A stretch of 64,000 nt of DNA from Streptomyces roseirectus. GTDB taxonomy: Bacteria > Actinomycetota > Actinomycetes > Streptomycetales > Streptomycetaceae. Both the position numbers and the translations under genes were made by a program. Under the pieces are notes generated by a model. It did not search any database. It had not been told where the DNA came from and was given only the letters and a program-made list of their open reading frames with translations. Position 1 is the first letter of the stretch. Every line of letters begins with the position of its first letter. The stretch covers positions 2,704,001-2,768,000 of the forward strand of contig NZ_CP060828.1 in the NCBI RefSeq assembly GCF_014489635.1, read 5' to 3'. Shown in pieces: positions 36,564 to 43,831 of this stretch.

Positions 36564-37643
36564 TTACAGGCCGCGCCCCTGTTCGTACGCCCGCAGCTGC
36601 TCCGGCGTGATCATGCCGGTGTCGAAGAGGCTGGTCTCGTCGAGTGCGTAGGACTGCTGGGCGTGCTGCTCGTGCGGCTGCTGGGGCTGCTGGGTCTCGT
36701 ACGCCTGCTGCTGGTCGTAGCCCTGGTAGGCGCTCGCCGCGTACGGGTCGGCCTGCTGGTAGGCGTACGGGTCCGGCTGCGCGTACGTCTGGTCGTAGCC
36801 GCCGTAGCCGTCCTGGTAGCCGTAGGCGGGCTGCTGTTCGTAGGGCTGGACGGCGGGCTGTCCGGCCGGGGCCGCGGCCTGGGCCGGGATCGGGGTGGAG
36901 CCGGTGCGGGAGGTCTCCTCGCGGTCGGCGAGGGCCGCGAGGTCGGCGAGGTAGTCGGCGTCCGAGGAGTGCTGGTAGGTCGTGTTGTCGTCGGCGAGGG
37001 CGCTGAGGTCGTCGGTGGCGATGCGGCCGTGCAGCTTGTCGCGGCCCCGGCCGACGGCCTCCAGCGTCTTGGCGAGGACGGCCTCGAAGGCGCCGAGCTT
37101 GACGTCGACGTAGGCGTCGGCGTTCTTGCGCAGGGTCTCGGGGTCGTGGCTGCGCTCGGGGGCGTCCTCGTCCTCGTAGCCGTTCTCGTCGAGGCCGGGG
37201 CCGGTGCCGAGCAGCTTCTCGCGGCCGCGGCCGACCGAGCCGAGGGTCTTGGTGAGGACGACCTCGAAGTTGGCGAGCTTGGAGTCGACGTACTCGTCGG
37301 CCTCGGCGCGGACCTCCTCGGCCTCCCTGCGGGCCTCCGCGAGGATGCGGTCGGCCTCGGCCTGCGAGCGGCGGGCGACCTCGGTGCCGGAGATCAGCGA
37401 ACCGCGCTCGGCGTGCGCGCCGGTGATGATGCGCTCGGCCTCCTGGCGGGCCTGCTCGACCATCTGGTCACGGTCGCCGATCAGCTCCTGGGCCTGGGCG
37501 AGGGAGTCGGGCAGCGCGGCCCTGACCTCCTCCAGCAGGGCGAGCAGGTCGGCGCGGTTCACCACGCACGAGGCCGACATGGGCATCGACCTCGCGCCGG
37601 TCACCGCCGCCACGATCTCGTCGAGCTTCTTCTGTACGTCCAC
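36564..37643 (-). CDS. DivIVA-like coiled-coil protein with Gln/Tyr-rich tail
   Basis: A 359-residue protein annotated in relatives as a cell-division initiation protein. The N-terminal half is coiled coil rich in Ala/Glu/Arg (for example QAEADRILAEARREAEEVRA). It also contains a duplicated segment: EYVDSKLANFEVVLTKTLGSVGRGREKLLG recurs later as AYVDVKLGAFEAVLAKTLEAVGRGRDKLHG (quoted as similar, not identical). The C-terminal 100 residues are low complexity, rich in Gln, Tyr and Pro. The GTG start (VDVQKKLDE) is used. Its exact function in polar growth is unknown. Confidence 0.8.
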   Translation of the reverse strand: MDVQKKLDEIVAAVTGARSMPMSASCVVNRADLLALLEEVRAALPDSLAQAQELIGDRDQMVEQARQEAERIITGAHAERGSLISGTEVARRSQAEADRILAEARREAEEVRAEADEYVDSKLANFEVVLTKTLGSVGRGREKLLGTGPGLDENGYEDEDAPERSHDPETLRKNADAYVDVKLGAFEAVLAKTLEAVGRGRDKLHGRIATDDLSALADDNTTYQHSSDADYLADLAALADREETSRTGSTPIPAQAAAPAGQPAVQPYEQQPAYGYQDGYGGYDQTYAQPDPYAYQQADPYAASAYQGYDQQQAYETQQPQQPHEQHAQQSYALDETSLFDTGMITPEQLRAYEQGRGL

Positions 37644-37707
37644 CTAGGCTCGCCACTCTCTACCGCTGTGTTGGAGACGGACAAGGCGACTGTAGCCGCC
37701 TGTCCCA

Positions 37708-38187
37708 TCAGTCCTTGCGCAGACGCTTGTTGAGGGCTTGCAGGACGACCGGCGGCACCAGGTGCGCGATGTCGCCGCCCCACGTCGCGACCTCCTTGAC
37801 GAGCGAGGAGGAGAGGAAGCTGTACTCCGGGTTCGTCGGCACGAACAGCGTCTCCACCCCGGACAGGCCGATGTTCATCTGCGCCATCTGGAGCTCGTAG
37901 TCGAAGTCGCTGACGGCTCTGAGGCCCTTGACGATGGCCGGGATGTCCCGCTGCTTGCAGAAGTCGACCAGCAGGCCGTGGAACGCCTCCACGCGTACGT
38001 TGCCGTACTCGGCGGTGACCTGGCGGATCAGGTCGATCCGCTCGTCGACCTCGAAGAGGCCCTGCTTCGACTTGTTGATCATCACCGCGACGTACACCTC
38101 GTCGTAGAGGCGGGAGGCGCGGGAGATGATGTCGAGGTGTCCGTTGGTGATCGGGTCGAACGACCCGGGACAGACGGCGCGGCGCAC
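37708..38187 (-). CDS. coaD: Phosphopantetheine adenylyltransferase
   Basis: A 159-residue CoaD, the penultimate enzyme of coenzyme A synthesis. The nucleotidyltransferase motif [14 protein letters not shown] (TxGH type) and the C-terminal [11 protein letters not shown] (ISSTxxR-like) are intact. I start it at the GTG giving [11 protein letters not shown], preceded by GAGGG seven bases away; an ATG ten codons upstream has no ribosome site. It lies 27 bases after rsmD, the usual pairing. Confidence 0.96.
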   Translation of the reverse strand: MRRAVCPGSFDPITNGHLDIISRASRLYDEVYVAVMINKSKQGLFEVDERIDLIRQVTAEYGNVRVEAFHGLLVDFCKQRDIPAIVKGLRAVSDFDYELQMAQMNIGLSGVETLFVPTNPEYSFLSSSLVKEVATWGGDIAHLVPPVVLQALNKRLRKD

Positions 38188-38213
38188 TTGTGATCCCTCG
38201 CTCTCCGGTCCGG

Positions 38214-38813
38214 TCATCGTGCGTCTTCGCACGTAGAGGCGTTGTCGCCCGTGGCGGCGCGACCGTACCAAAACGTTCCCTCGCCGTAGCGGCGGGCCTT
38301 GACCTGCTCGAAGCCCGCCGGCCAGTGGAATTCGCCGCCTCTGGTGCTGCGCTCCACGGTGACGATCGCGTCCTGCGTGAGCCAGCTTTCCGTGCGGAGT
38401 GTGAGCAGGATCTCGCGAAGATCGTGATCTGTGACCGCGTAGGGGGGGTCGAGGAAGGCGATGTCGTAGGGCGCCGGCGGGGGTGTCCTGATGAGCTGTT
38501 CGGCCTTGGCCTGTCTCGTCTCGGCGCCCGGGAGGGCGAGGTTCCTGACGTTCTCGCGGATGGTTCGTACCGCTTTGGGGTCGGCTTCCACGAGGAGGGT
38601 GTGGGCCGCGCCCCGGGAGAGGGCTTCGAGACCGACGGCGCCCGAGCCCGCGTAGAGGTCGAGAACGCGTTCGTCCCTGAAGGGGCCGCCGAGGAGGGCT
38701 TCCCAGGTGGACATGAGGGCTTCGCGTGCGCGGTCGGAAGTCGGGCGGGTGCCGGTTCCCGGGGGTACGGCCAGTCGACGTCCGCCGGCTGTTCCGGCGA
38801 TCACGCGCGTCAT
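38214..38813 (-). CDS. rsmD: 16S rRNA (guanine(966)-N2)-methyltransferase RsmD
   Basis: A 199-residue RsmD. The SAM-binding motif [18 protein letters not shown] and the catalytic DPPY (in [10 protein letters not shown]) identify an N2-guanine methyltransferase. The ATG start ([14 protein letters not shown]) has AAGGACC upstream. It lies between recG and coaD in the same direction, as in most actinobacteria. Confidence 0.96.
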   Translation of the reverse strand: MTRVIAGTAGGRRLAVPPGTGTRPTSDRAREALMSTWEALLGGPFRDERVLDLYAGSGAVGLEALSRGAAHTLLVEADPKAVRTIRENVRNLALPGAETRQAKAEQLIRTPPPAPYDIAFLDPPYAVTDHDLREILLTLRTESWLTQDAIVTVERSTRGGEFHWPAGFEQVKARRYGEGTFWYGRAATGDNASTCEDAR

Positions 38814-38856
38814 CTTCAGGTCCTTGGTCGCGGGGTGTGTGCGCATCCAGTGTGGC

Positions 38857-41829
38857 TCAGCCCTTCTCCAGGTACTGCTCCCTCTCCTTGTCCAGCAGCG
38901 CGTCCAGGGCCGTTCGCAGGGCCGGGTACCCCGTGAGTTCGGGATCCCGCGCCACGACCGCCGTCGCCTCCTCCCTCGCCTCCGCGATGACCTCCTCGTC
39001 CTCGATGACCTCCAGGACCCGCAGGGAGGAGCGCGCGCCGGACTGGGCCTGGCCGAGGACGTCGCCCTCGCGGCGCTGTTCGAGGTCGATGCGGGAGAGC
39101 TCGAAGCCGTCCAGGGTCGAGGCGACGGCGTTGAGGCGCTGGCGGGCGGCGCTCGCCTCGGGCATGTCCGTGACGAGGAGGCAGAGGCCCGGCGCGGAGC
39201 CCCGGCCGACGCGGCCCCGGAGCTGGTGGAGCTGGGAGACGCCGAAGCGGTCGGCGTCCATGATGACCATCGCGGTGGCGTTGGGGACGTTGACGCCGAC
39301 CTCGATGACGGTCGTGGCGACAAGGACGTGGGTCTCGCCGGCGGCGAAGCGGCGCATGACCGCGTCCTTGTCGTCGGGGTGCATGCGGCCGTGCAGGGCC
39401 TCGACCCGCAGGCCCTGGAGCGGGCCCTTGGAGAGCTGGTCGGCGACGTCCAGGACGGCGAGCGGGGGGCGTTTGTCGGCGTCCTCGGCGGTCTTCTTGC
39501 CGGCCTTCTTGTCGTCCTCCTCGTCGCCGATGCGGGGGCAGACGACGTACGCCTGGTGGCCCTTGGCGACCTCTTCGCGGACGCGTTCCCACGCGCGGGT
39601 GAGGAAGTGGGGTTTGTCGGCGGCCGGGACGACATGGGTGGCGATCGGGGAGCGGCCCGCCGGGAGCTGGTCGAGGACGGACGTCTCCAGGTCGCCGAAG
39701 ACGGTCATCGCGACCGTGCGGGGGATCGGTGTCGCCGTCATGACGAGCAGGTGCGGCGGCTGGGTGCCCTTGCTCCGCAGCGCGTCGCGCTGTTCGACCC
39801 CGAAGCGGTGCTGTTCGTCGACGACGACCAGCCCCAGGTCATGGAACCGCACCTTGTCCTCGATCAGCGCGTGCGTGCCGATGACGATGCCCGCCTCGCC
39901 GGTGACCAGGTCGAGGAGCGCCTGCCGGCGTGCGGCGGCGCCCATCGAGCCGGTGAGCACCACGACTTTCGTCGCCCGTTCCGAGCCGCCCAGCATCCCG
40001 CCCTCGGCCAGGTCTCCCATCATCTCGACGACCGACCGGTGGTGCTGCTGGGCCAGTACCTCGGTGGGCGCGAGCATCGCGGCCTGTCCGCCCGCGTCGA
40101 CGACGGCGAGCATGGCGCGCAGGGCGACCATCGTGTTGTGGGTGACGGTGAAGTGGTCGGTGACGTAGGCGTGGCTCGGGTGGGCGACGCTGATGCACTG
40201 GACGGGTTTGCGTCCCACGTGCTCGACGGCGCGGATGCTTCGCCGCGGCGGCGGGAAGGTGCCGGGGAGCGTCACCGAGACGTCGAAGGCGGCGTGCTGG
40301 GGGGTCACGCGGGCCGTGCCGCCGAGTGACCTCACGAGCCAGGCGACGTCGTCCGCGAGCGTGGCCGACGCGGAGCGGAACGAGGTGTCGCGCCCGTCCC
40401 CCGTGTCCAGGAGCCCCTGGAGCAGGGCGAGGCGGTTCTTGACCGAGGTGTTCTTGAATTCCTCGGGGACGGACAGTTCCTCGGGGACGGACGCGCCGGG
40501 GGAGGCGGTCTCCCGCAGTCGCAGCCCGAGCTGGTGGGGGTCGCTCGGCAGCGGGGCGTCTCCCCCGAGGTCCACCGGGGTCGCGGTGGGGAGGTGCCAC
40601 TTGGGCGAGCCGTCGGCCTCGCGCAGGTCCGCGCGGATCTCGCGTGTGGTCATCACCTCGGGTTCCTCGCCCCGGTGCCACGCGCGGCCGGTGCCGACGA
40701 TCCACAGGTGTTCGTCGTCGCACTCGACGGTGCTGCCGTCGCAGAGGACGAGGCGCCACACGTCCCGTTCGCCCTGGGGGTAGACCCCGTCGACGACGGC
40801 GGTCTCCCCTGCGGGGACGATCACCTCGTCGCCGCGCCGGATGGCGCCCATGGGCCGGAATCCGGCGGGTGTCAGGACCAGCGAGTCCAGCGGCTGGGCC
40901 TTGCCCGAACCGACCTCGCCCTGGAGGAGGCGGTGCATCGGGTGGCTGGTGGCGAGGTCGTCGAAGATCTCCCGGGAGACCTTCCGCTGGCCGTCGGTGA
41001 GGGTGAAGGGGAGGCGGTCGTCGAAGGCGGTGAGGAGGCCGTCCGGCGACGGGACGCGGGGGACGGCGGGGAGTTGGGTGTCGGCGTGGCGCCGGCGGGC
41101 GAGGGCGACCTGGAGGACGAACGCCTCGTCCCACTTGAGGCGGGCGCGGGCCTCGGCGATGTCGGACTTGGTGTGCGGGCGGTGGATCTTGAGGAGGGCT
41201 TCGGGGAGGGAGACGAGGGAGCGGCCCTCGCGCAGGGCGGGCGGGAGGGGGTCCAGGGCCTCCTGGGCGGCGGGCAGGACCGTCTGGATCGCCTTGGCGA
41301 GTTTCCAGGACTCCAGTTTCGCGGTGGCGGGGTAGAGCGGGATCAGGGCGCCCGCCCAGTTCTCGACCGATTCCCCGGCTTCGGTGTCGTCGCCCGTCAG
41401 GAGCTGGTAAGCAGGATGGGCGAGCTGGAGCCGGCGGTTGAAGACGGAGACCTTGCCGGCGAACATCGCGCGGGTGCCGGGGAGGAGGTCCTTGTGGGGT
41501 TTGTGCACGCCGTTGCCGAAGAAGACGAGCTGGAGACGGCCGCTGCCGTCGGTGATGGTGACTTCCAGTCGCTGTCCCTTGCCGCGCGGCGCTTTGGAGG
41601 AAGCGAACGTGTGCAGCCGGGCGTCGGCGACCATCGCGACCACCGTCACGTGCTCGTCCATGGGCAGGTCGGCGAGGTGCGTGAGCTGGCCGCGCTCCTC
41701 GTATCTGCGCGGATAGTGATGGAGGAGGTCACCGACCGTGTGCAGGCCGAGGTTCTCGGCCATCACCTTCGCGGTGGCGGGGCCGAGCAGTTTTTTGAGC
41801 GGTTCTTCCAGCGCGGACACGAGATCCAT
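38857..41829 (-). CDS. recG: ATP-dependent DNA helicase RecG, interrupted by an in-frame intein
   Basis: A 990-residue precursor: 735 residues of RecG plus a 255-residue intein at residues 311-565. RecG regresses stalled replication forks and processes recombination intermediates. The OB-fold wedge is in the N-terminal third (ITDGSGRLQLVFFGNGVHK). The helicase P-loop GEVGSGK (304-310) is cut directly after its Lys, and the Thr that completes GSGKT is residue 566. The DExH box VVVDEQHRFGVEQRDALR and later helicase motifs are intact. Without the intein the length is normal for the family. RecG could not bind ATP properly until splicing occurs. The start is ATG (MDLVSALEEP). Confidence 0.96.
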   Translation of the reverse strand: MDLVSALEEPLKKLLGPATAKVMAENLGLHTVGDLLHHYPRRYEERGQLTHLADLPMDEHVTVVAMVADARLHTFASSKAPRGKGQRLEVTITDGSGRLQLVFFGNGVHKPHKDLLPGTRAMFAGKVSVFNRRLQLAHPAYQLLTGDDTEAGESVENWAGALIPLYPATAKLESWKLAKAIQTVLPAAQEALDPLPPALREGRSLVSLPEALLKIHRPHTKSDIAEARARLKWDEAFVLQVALARRRHADTQLPAVPRVPSPDGLLTAFDDRLPFTLTDGQRKVSREIFDDLATSHPMHRLLQGEVGSGKAQPLDSLVLTPAGFRPMGAIRRGDEVIVPAGETAVVDGVYPQGERDVWRLVLCDGSTVECDDEHLWIVGTGRAWHRGEEPEVMTTREIRADLREADGSPKWHLPTATPVDLGGDAPLPSDPHQLGLRLRETASPGASVPEELSVPEEFKNTSVKNRLALLQGLLDTGDGRDTSFRSASATLADDVAWLVRSLGGTARVTPQHAAFDVSVTLPGTFPPPRRSIRAVEHVGRKPVQCISVAHPSHAYVTDHFTVTHNTMVALRAMLAVVDAGGQAAMLAPTEVLAQQHHRSVVEMMGDLAEGGMLGGSERATKVVVLTGSMGAAARRQALLDLVTGEAGIVIGTHALIEDKVRFHDLGLVVVDEQHRFGVEQRDALRSKGTQPPHLLVMTATPIPRTVAMTVFGDLETSVLDQLPAGRSPIATHVVPAADKPHFLTRAWERVREEVAKGHQAYVVCPRIGDEEDDKKAGKKTAEDADKRPPLAVLDVADQLSKGPLQGLRVEALHGRMHPDDKDAVMRRFAAGETHVLVATTVIEVGVNVPNATAMVIMDADRFGVSQLHQLRGRVGRGSAPGLCLLVTDMPEASAARQRLNAVASTLDGFELSRIDLEQRREGDVLGQAQSGARSSLRVLEVIEDEEVIAEAREEATAVVARDPELTGYPALRTALDALLDKEREQYLEKG
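40135..40899 (-). other. Class 3-type intein inserted in the RecG P-loop (255 residues)
   Basis: This segment is in frame, from Ala1 (AQPLDSLVLTPAGFRPMGAI) to His254-Asn255, followed by Thr +1 of RecG. There is no Cys/Ser at position 1. Instead it has the residues of class 3 inteins: Trp66 two residues after block B His64 (DDEHLW), Cys235 in block F (PVQCISVAHPSHAYVTDHF) and Thr253 before the terminal His-Asn (VTHN). Residues 155-198 (LLQGLLDTGDGRD, then LADDVAWLVRSLGG) look like one decayed LAGLIDADG half, so a homing nuclease is probably lost. An 18-base tandem repeat encodes VPEELS-VPEEFK at about 138-149. Confidence 0.93.
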
Positions 41830-41998
41830 TGCACACCACACCACTGACAATGCCCTAGACATGTCCTGAAACCCCTGGTCAGCCGCGCCGCTTCGGCCCT
41901 AGGATGACCCGCCTCACGCCATCCCCTCCGCGGTCACCGCCCCATTCCGGGACCGCCCGACCCCGCGCCGACGAGCACCCCCCACCGGCGCTGCGACG

Positions 41999-43831
41999 AT
42001 GGACTCCCAGACCTCACAGTCATCCCAGGCACCCCAGTCACCTCATACGTTCCAGGTCGACCTGCGTGGTCTGGTGGACCTGCTCTCCCATCACCTCTAC
42101 TCCAGTCCCAAGGTCTACCTGCGCGAACTGCTGCAGAACGCCGTGGACGCCATCACCGCCCGGCGGGCGGAGGATCCCGGGGCCCCGGCGCGGGTGCGGC
42201 TGTTCGCGGACGGCACGGCGCTGCGCGTGGAGGACTCGGGCATCGGGCTGACCGAGTCCGACGTGCACAGTCTGCTGGCCACGATCGGGCGCAGTTCCAA
42301 GCGTGCCGAGGGCCTGCAGGAGGCGCGGTCGGACTTCCTCGGGCAGTTCGGGATCGGTCTGCTGGCCTGTTTCGTGGTCGCGGAGCGGATCCGCGTGGTC
42401 TCCCGGAGCGCGCGCACGCCGGGGGCGCGTCCGGTGGAGTGGACGGCGCGTGACGACGGCTCGTACTCCGTGCGCGCGCTCCCGGACGAGGCGCGCCCCG
42501 AGCCGGGCACGACGGTGTACCTCCAGGCGCGCGCGGGGGCCGGTGAGTGGCTGTCCGAGGCGCGGGTGCTGGCGCTGGCGAAGGACTTCGGTTCGCTGCT
42601 GCCGTACGACGTGCGGGTGGGCGAGGAGGCGGTGACGGACCTGCCGGCGCCGTGGGACCGCGCGTACGCGTCCCCGGCGAACCGGCGGGTGGCGCTGGCG
42701 CGGCACTGTCACGAGCTGTTCGGGTTCACGCCGCTGGACTCGATCGAGCTGTCGGTGCCGCTGGCGGGGATCCGGGGGGTGGCGTACGTGCTGCCGGCGG
42801 CGGTGTCCCCGGCGCAGCGGGCGACGCACCGGGTGCACCTGAAAGGCATGCTGCTGACCGAGCGGGCCGAACAGCTCCTGCCGGACTGGGCGTTCTTCGT
42901 GCGCTGTGTCCTGGACACGGACTCGCTGCGGCCCACGGCGTCGCGGGAGTCTCTGTACGAGGACGAGACGCTGGCGGCCGTCCGGGACGCCCTCGGGGAG
43001 CGGATCCGGGCGTGGCTGACGGGCCTTGCGACGGGCGATCCGGAGCGGCTGGCGGCGTTCCTGGCGGTGCATCACCTGGGCGTGAAGTCCCTGGCGCGCC
43101 ACGACCGGGAGATGCTGCGGACGATGCTGCCGTGGCTGCCGTTCGAGACGACGGACGGGCGGCTGTCGCTGGAGGAGTTCGCGCAGCGCCACCCGGTGGT
43201 GCACTTCACGCGCACGGTGGAGGAGTACCGGCAGGTCGCGCCGATCGCCTCGGCGCAGGGCATCGGTGTGGTCAACGGCGGTTACACGTACGACAGCGAG
43301 CTGGTCGAGGCGCTGCCGTCGGTGCGTGCGGGCACGTCGGTCGCGGAGCTGGACGCGGACACGGTGACGGCCCATCTGGACGCCGTGGACGCGGCGGAGG
43401 AGCTGGCGCTGTCGGCGTTCCTGGCGGCCGCGCGCGCGAAGCTCGACCCGCTGGGCTGTGACGTGGTCCTGCGGGCGTTCCACCCGCTGTCGGTGCCGGC
43501 GCTGCACCTGGACGACCGTCAGGCCCGGCACGAGCAGGCGCGCGCGCAGGCGCAGGAACAGGCGGACGACCTGTGGGCGGGCATCCTGGGTTCGCTGCGG
43601 GGCAGCGCTCCGCGCGCGCGGCTGGTGCTCAACCATCACAACGCGCTGGTGCGGCGGATCAGTTCGCTGAAGGATCCGGAGCTGATCGGCACGGCGACGG
43701 AGTCGTTGTACGGGCAGGCGCTGCTGATGGCGCAGCGTCCGCTGCGGGCGGCCGACTCGGCGTTGCTGAACCGGGCGTTCATCGGTCTGCTGGAGTGGGC
43801 CACTCATGGTGAGGGGGCGGGCAATGAGTGA
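41999..43831 (+). CDS. HSP90-like GHKL ATPase/chaperone
   Basis: A 610-residue HSP90-family protein. The GHKL ATP-binding motifs are in order: LRELLQNAVDA (residues 41-51; Glu43 would activate water, Asn47 holds Mg), VEDSGIGL (77-84) and GQFGIGLLACF (115-125). The remaining sequence aligns only loosely with HtpG, so I read it as a divergent actinobacterial branch. A possible -10 element TAGGAT lies at 41900-41905. Its stop codon overlaps the ATG of the following TPR gene, so the pair is coupled. The position between recG and the DAK gene looks like an accessory insertion in this core region. Clients are unknown. Confidence 0.85.
   Translation: MDSQTSQSSQAPQSPHTFQVDLRGLVDLLSHHLYSSPKVYLRELLQNAVDAITARRAEDPGAPARVRLFADGTALRVEDSGIGLTESDVHSLLATIGRSSKRAEGLQEARSDFLGQFGIGLLACFVVAERIRVVSRSARTPGARPVEWTARDDGSYSVRALPDEARPEPGTTVYLQARAGAGEWLSEARVLALAKDFGSLLPYDVRVGEEAVTDLPAPWDRAYASPANRRVALARHCHELFGFTPLDSIELSVPLAGIRGVAYVLPAAVSPAQRATHRVHLKGMLLTERAEQLLPDWAFFVRCVLDTDSLRPTASRESLYEDETLAAVRDALGERIRAWLTGLATGDPERLAAFLAVHHLGVKSLARHDREMLRTMLPWLPFETTDGRLSLEEFAQRHPVVHFTRTVEEYRQVAPIASAQGIGVVNGGYTYDSELVEALPSVRAGTSVAELDADTVTAHLDAVDAAEELALSAFLAAARAKLDPLGCDVVLRAFHPLSVPALHLDDRQARHEQARAQAQEQADDLWAGILGSLRGSAPRARLVLNHHNALVRRISSLKDPELIGTATESLYGQALLMAQRPLRAADSALLNRAFIGLLEWATHGEGAGNE

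Noticed and set aside
38857..41829. The recG insertion as a simple lineage-specific loop
   Set aside because: A loop would not sit between the Lys and Thr of the P-loop, and the insert carries all intein splice-junction motifs (block A, B, F and the terminal His-Asn).
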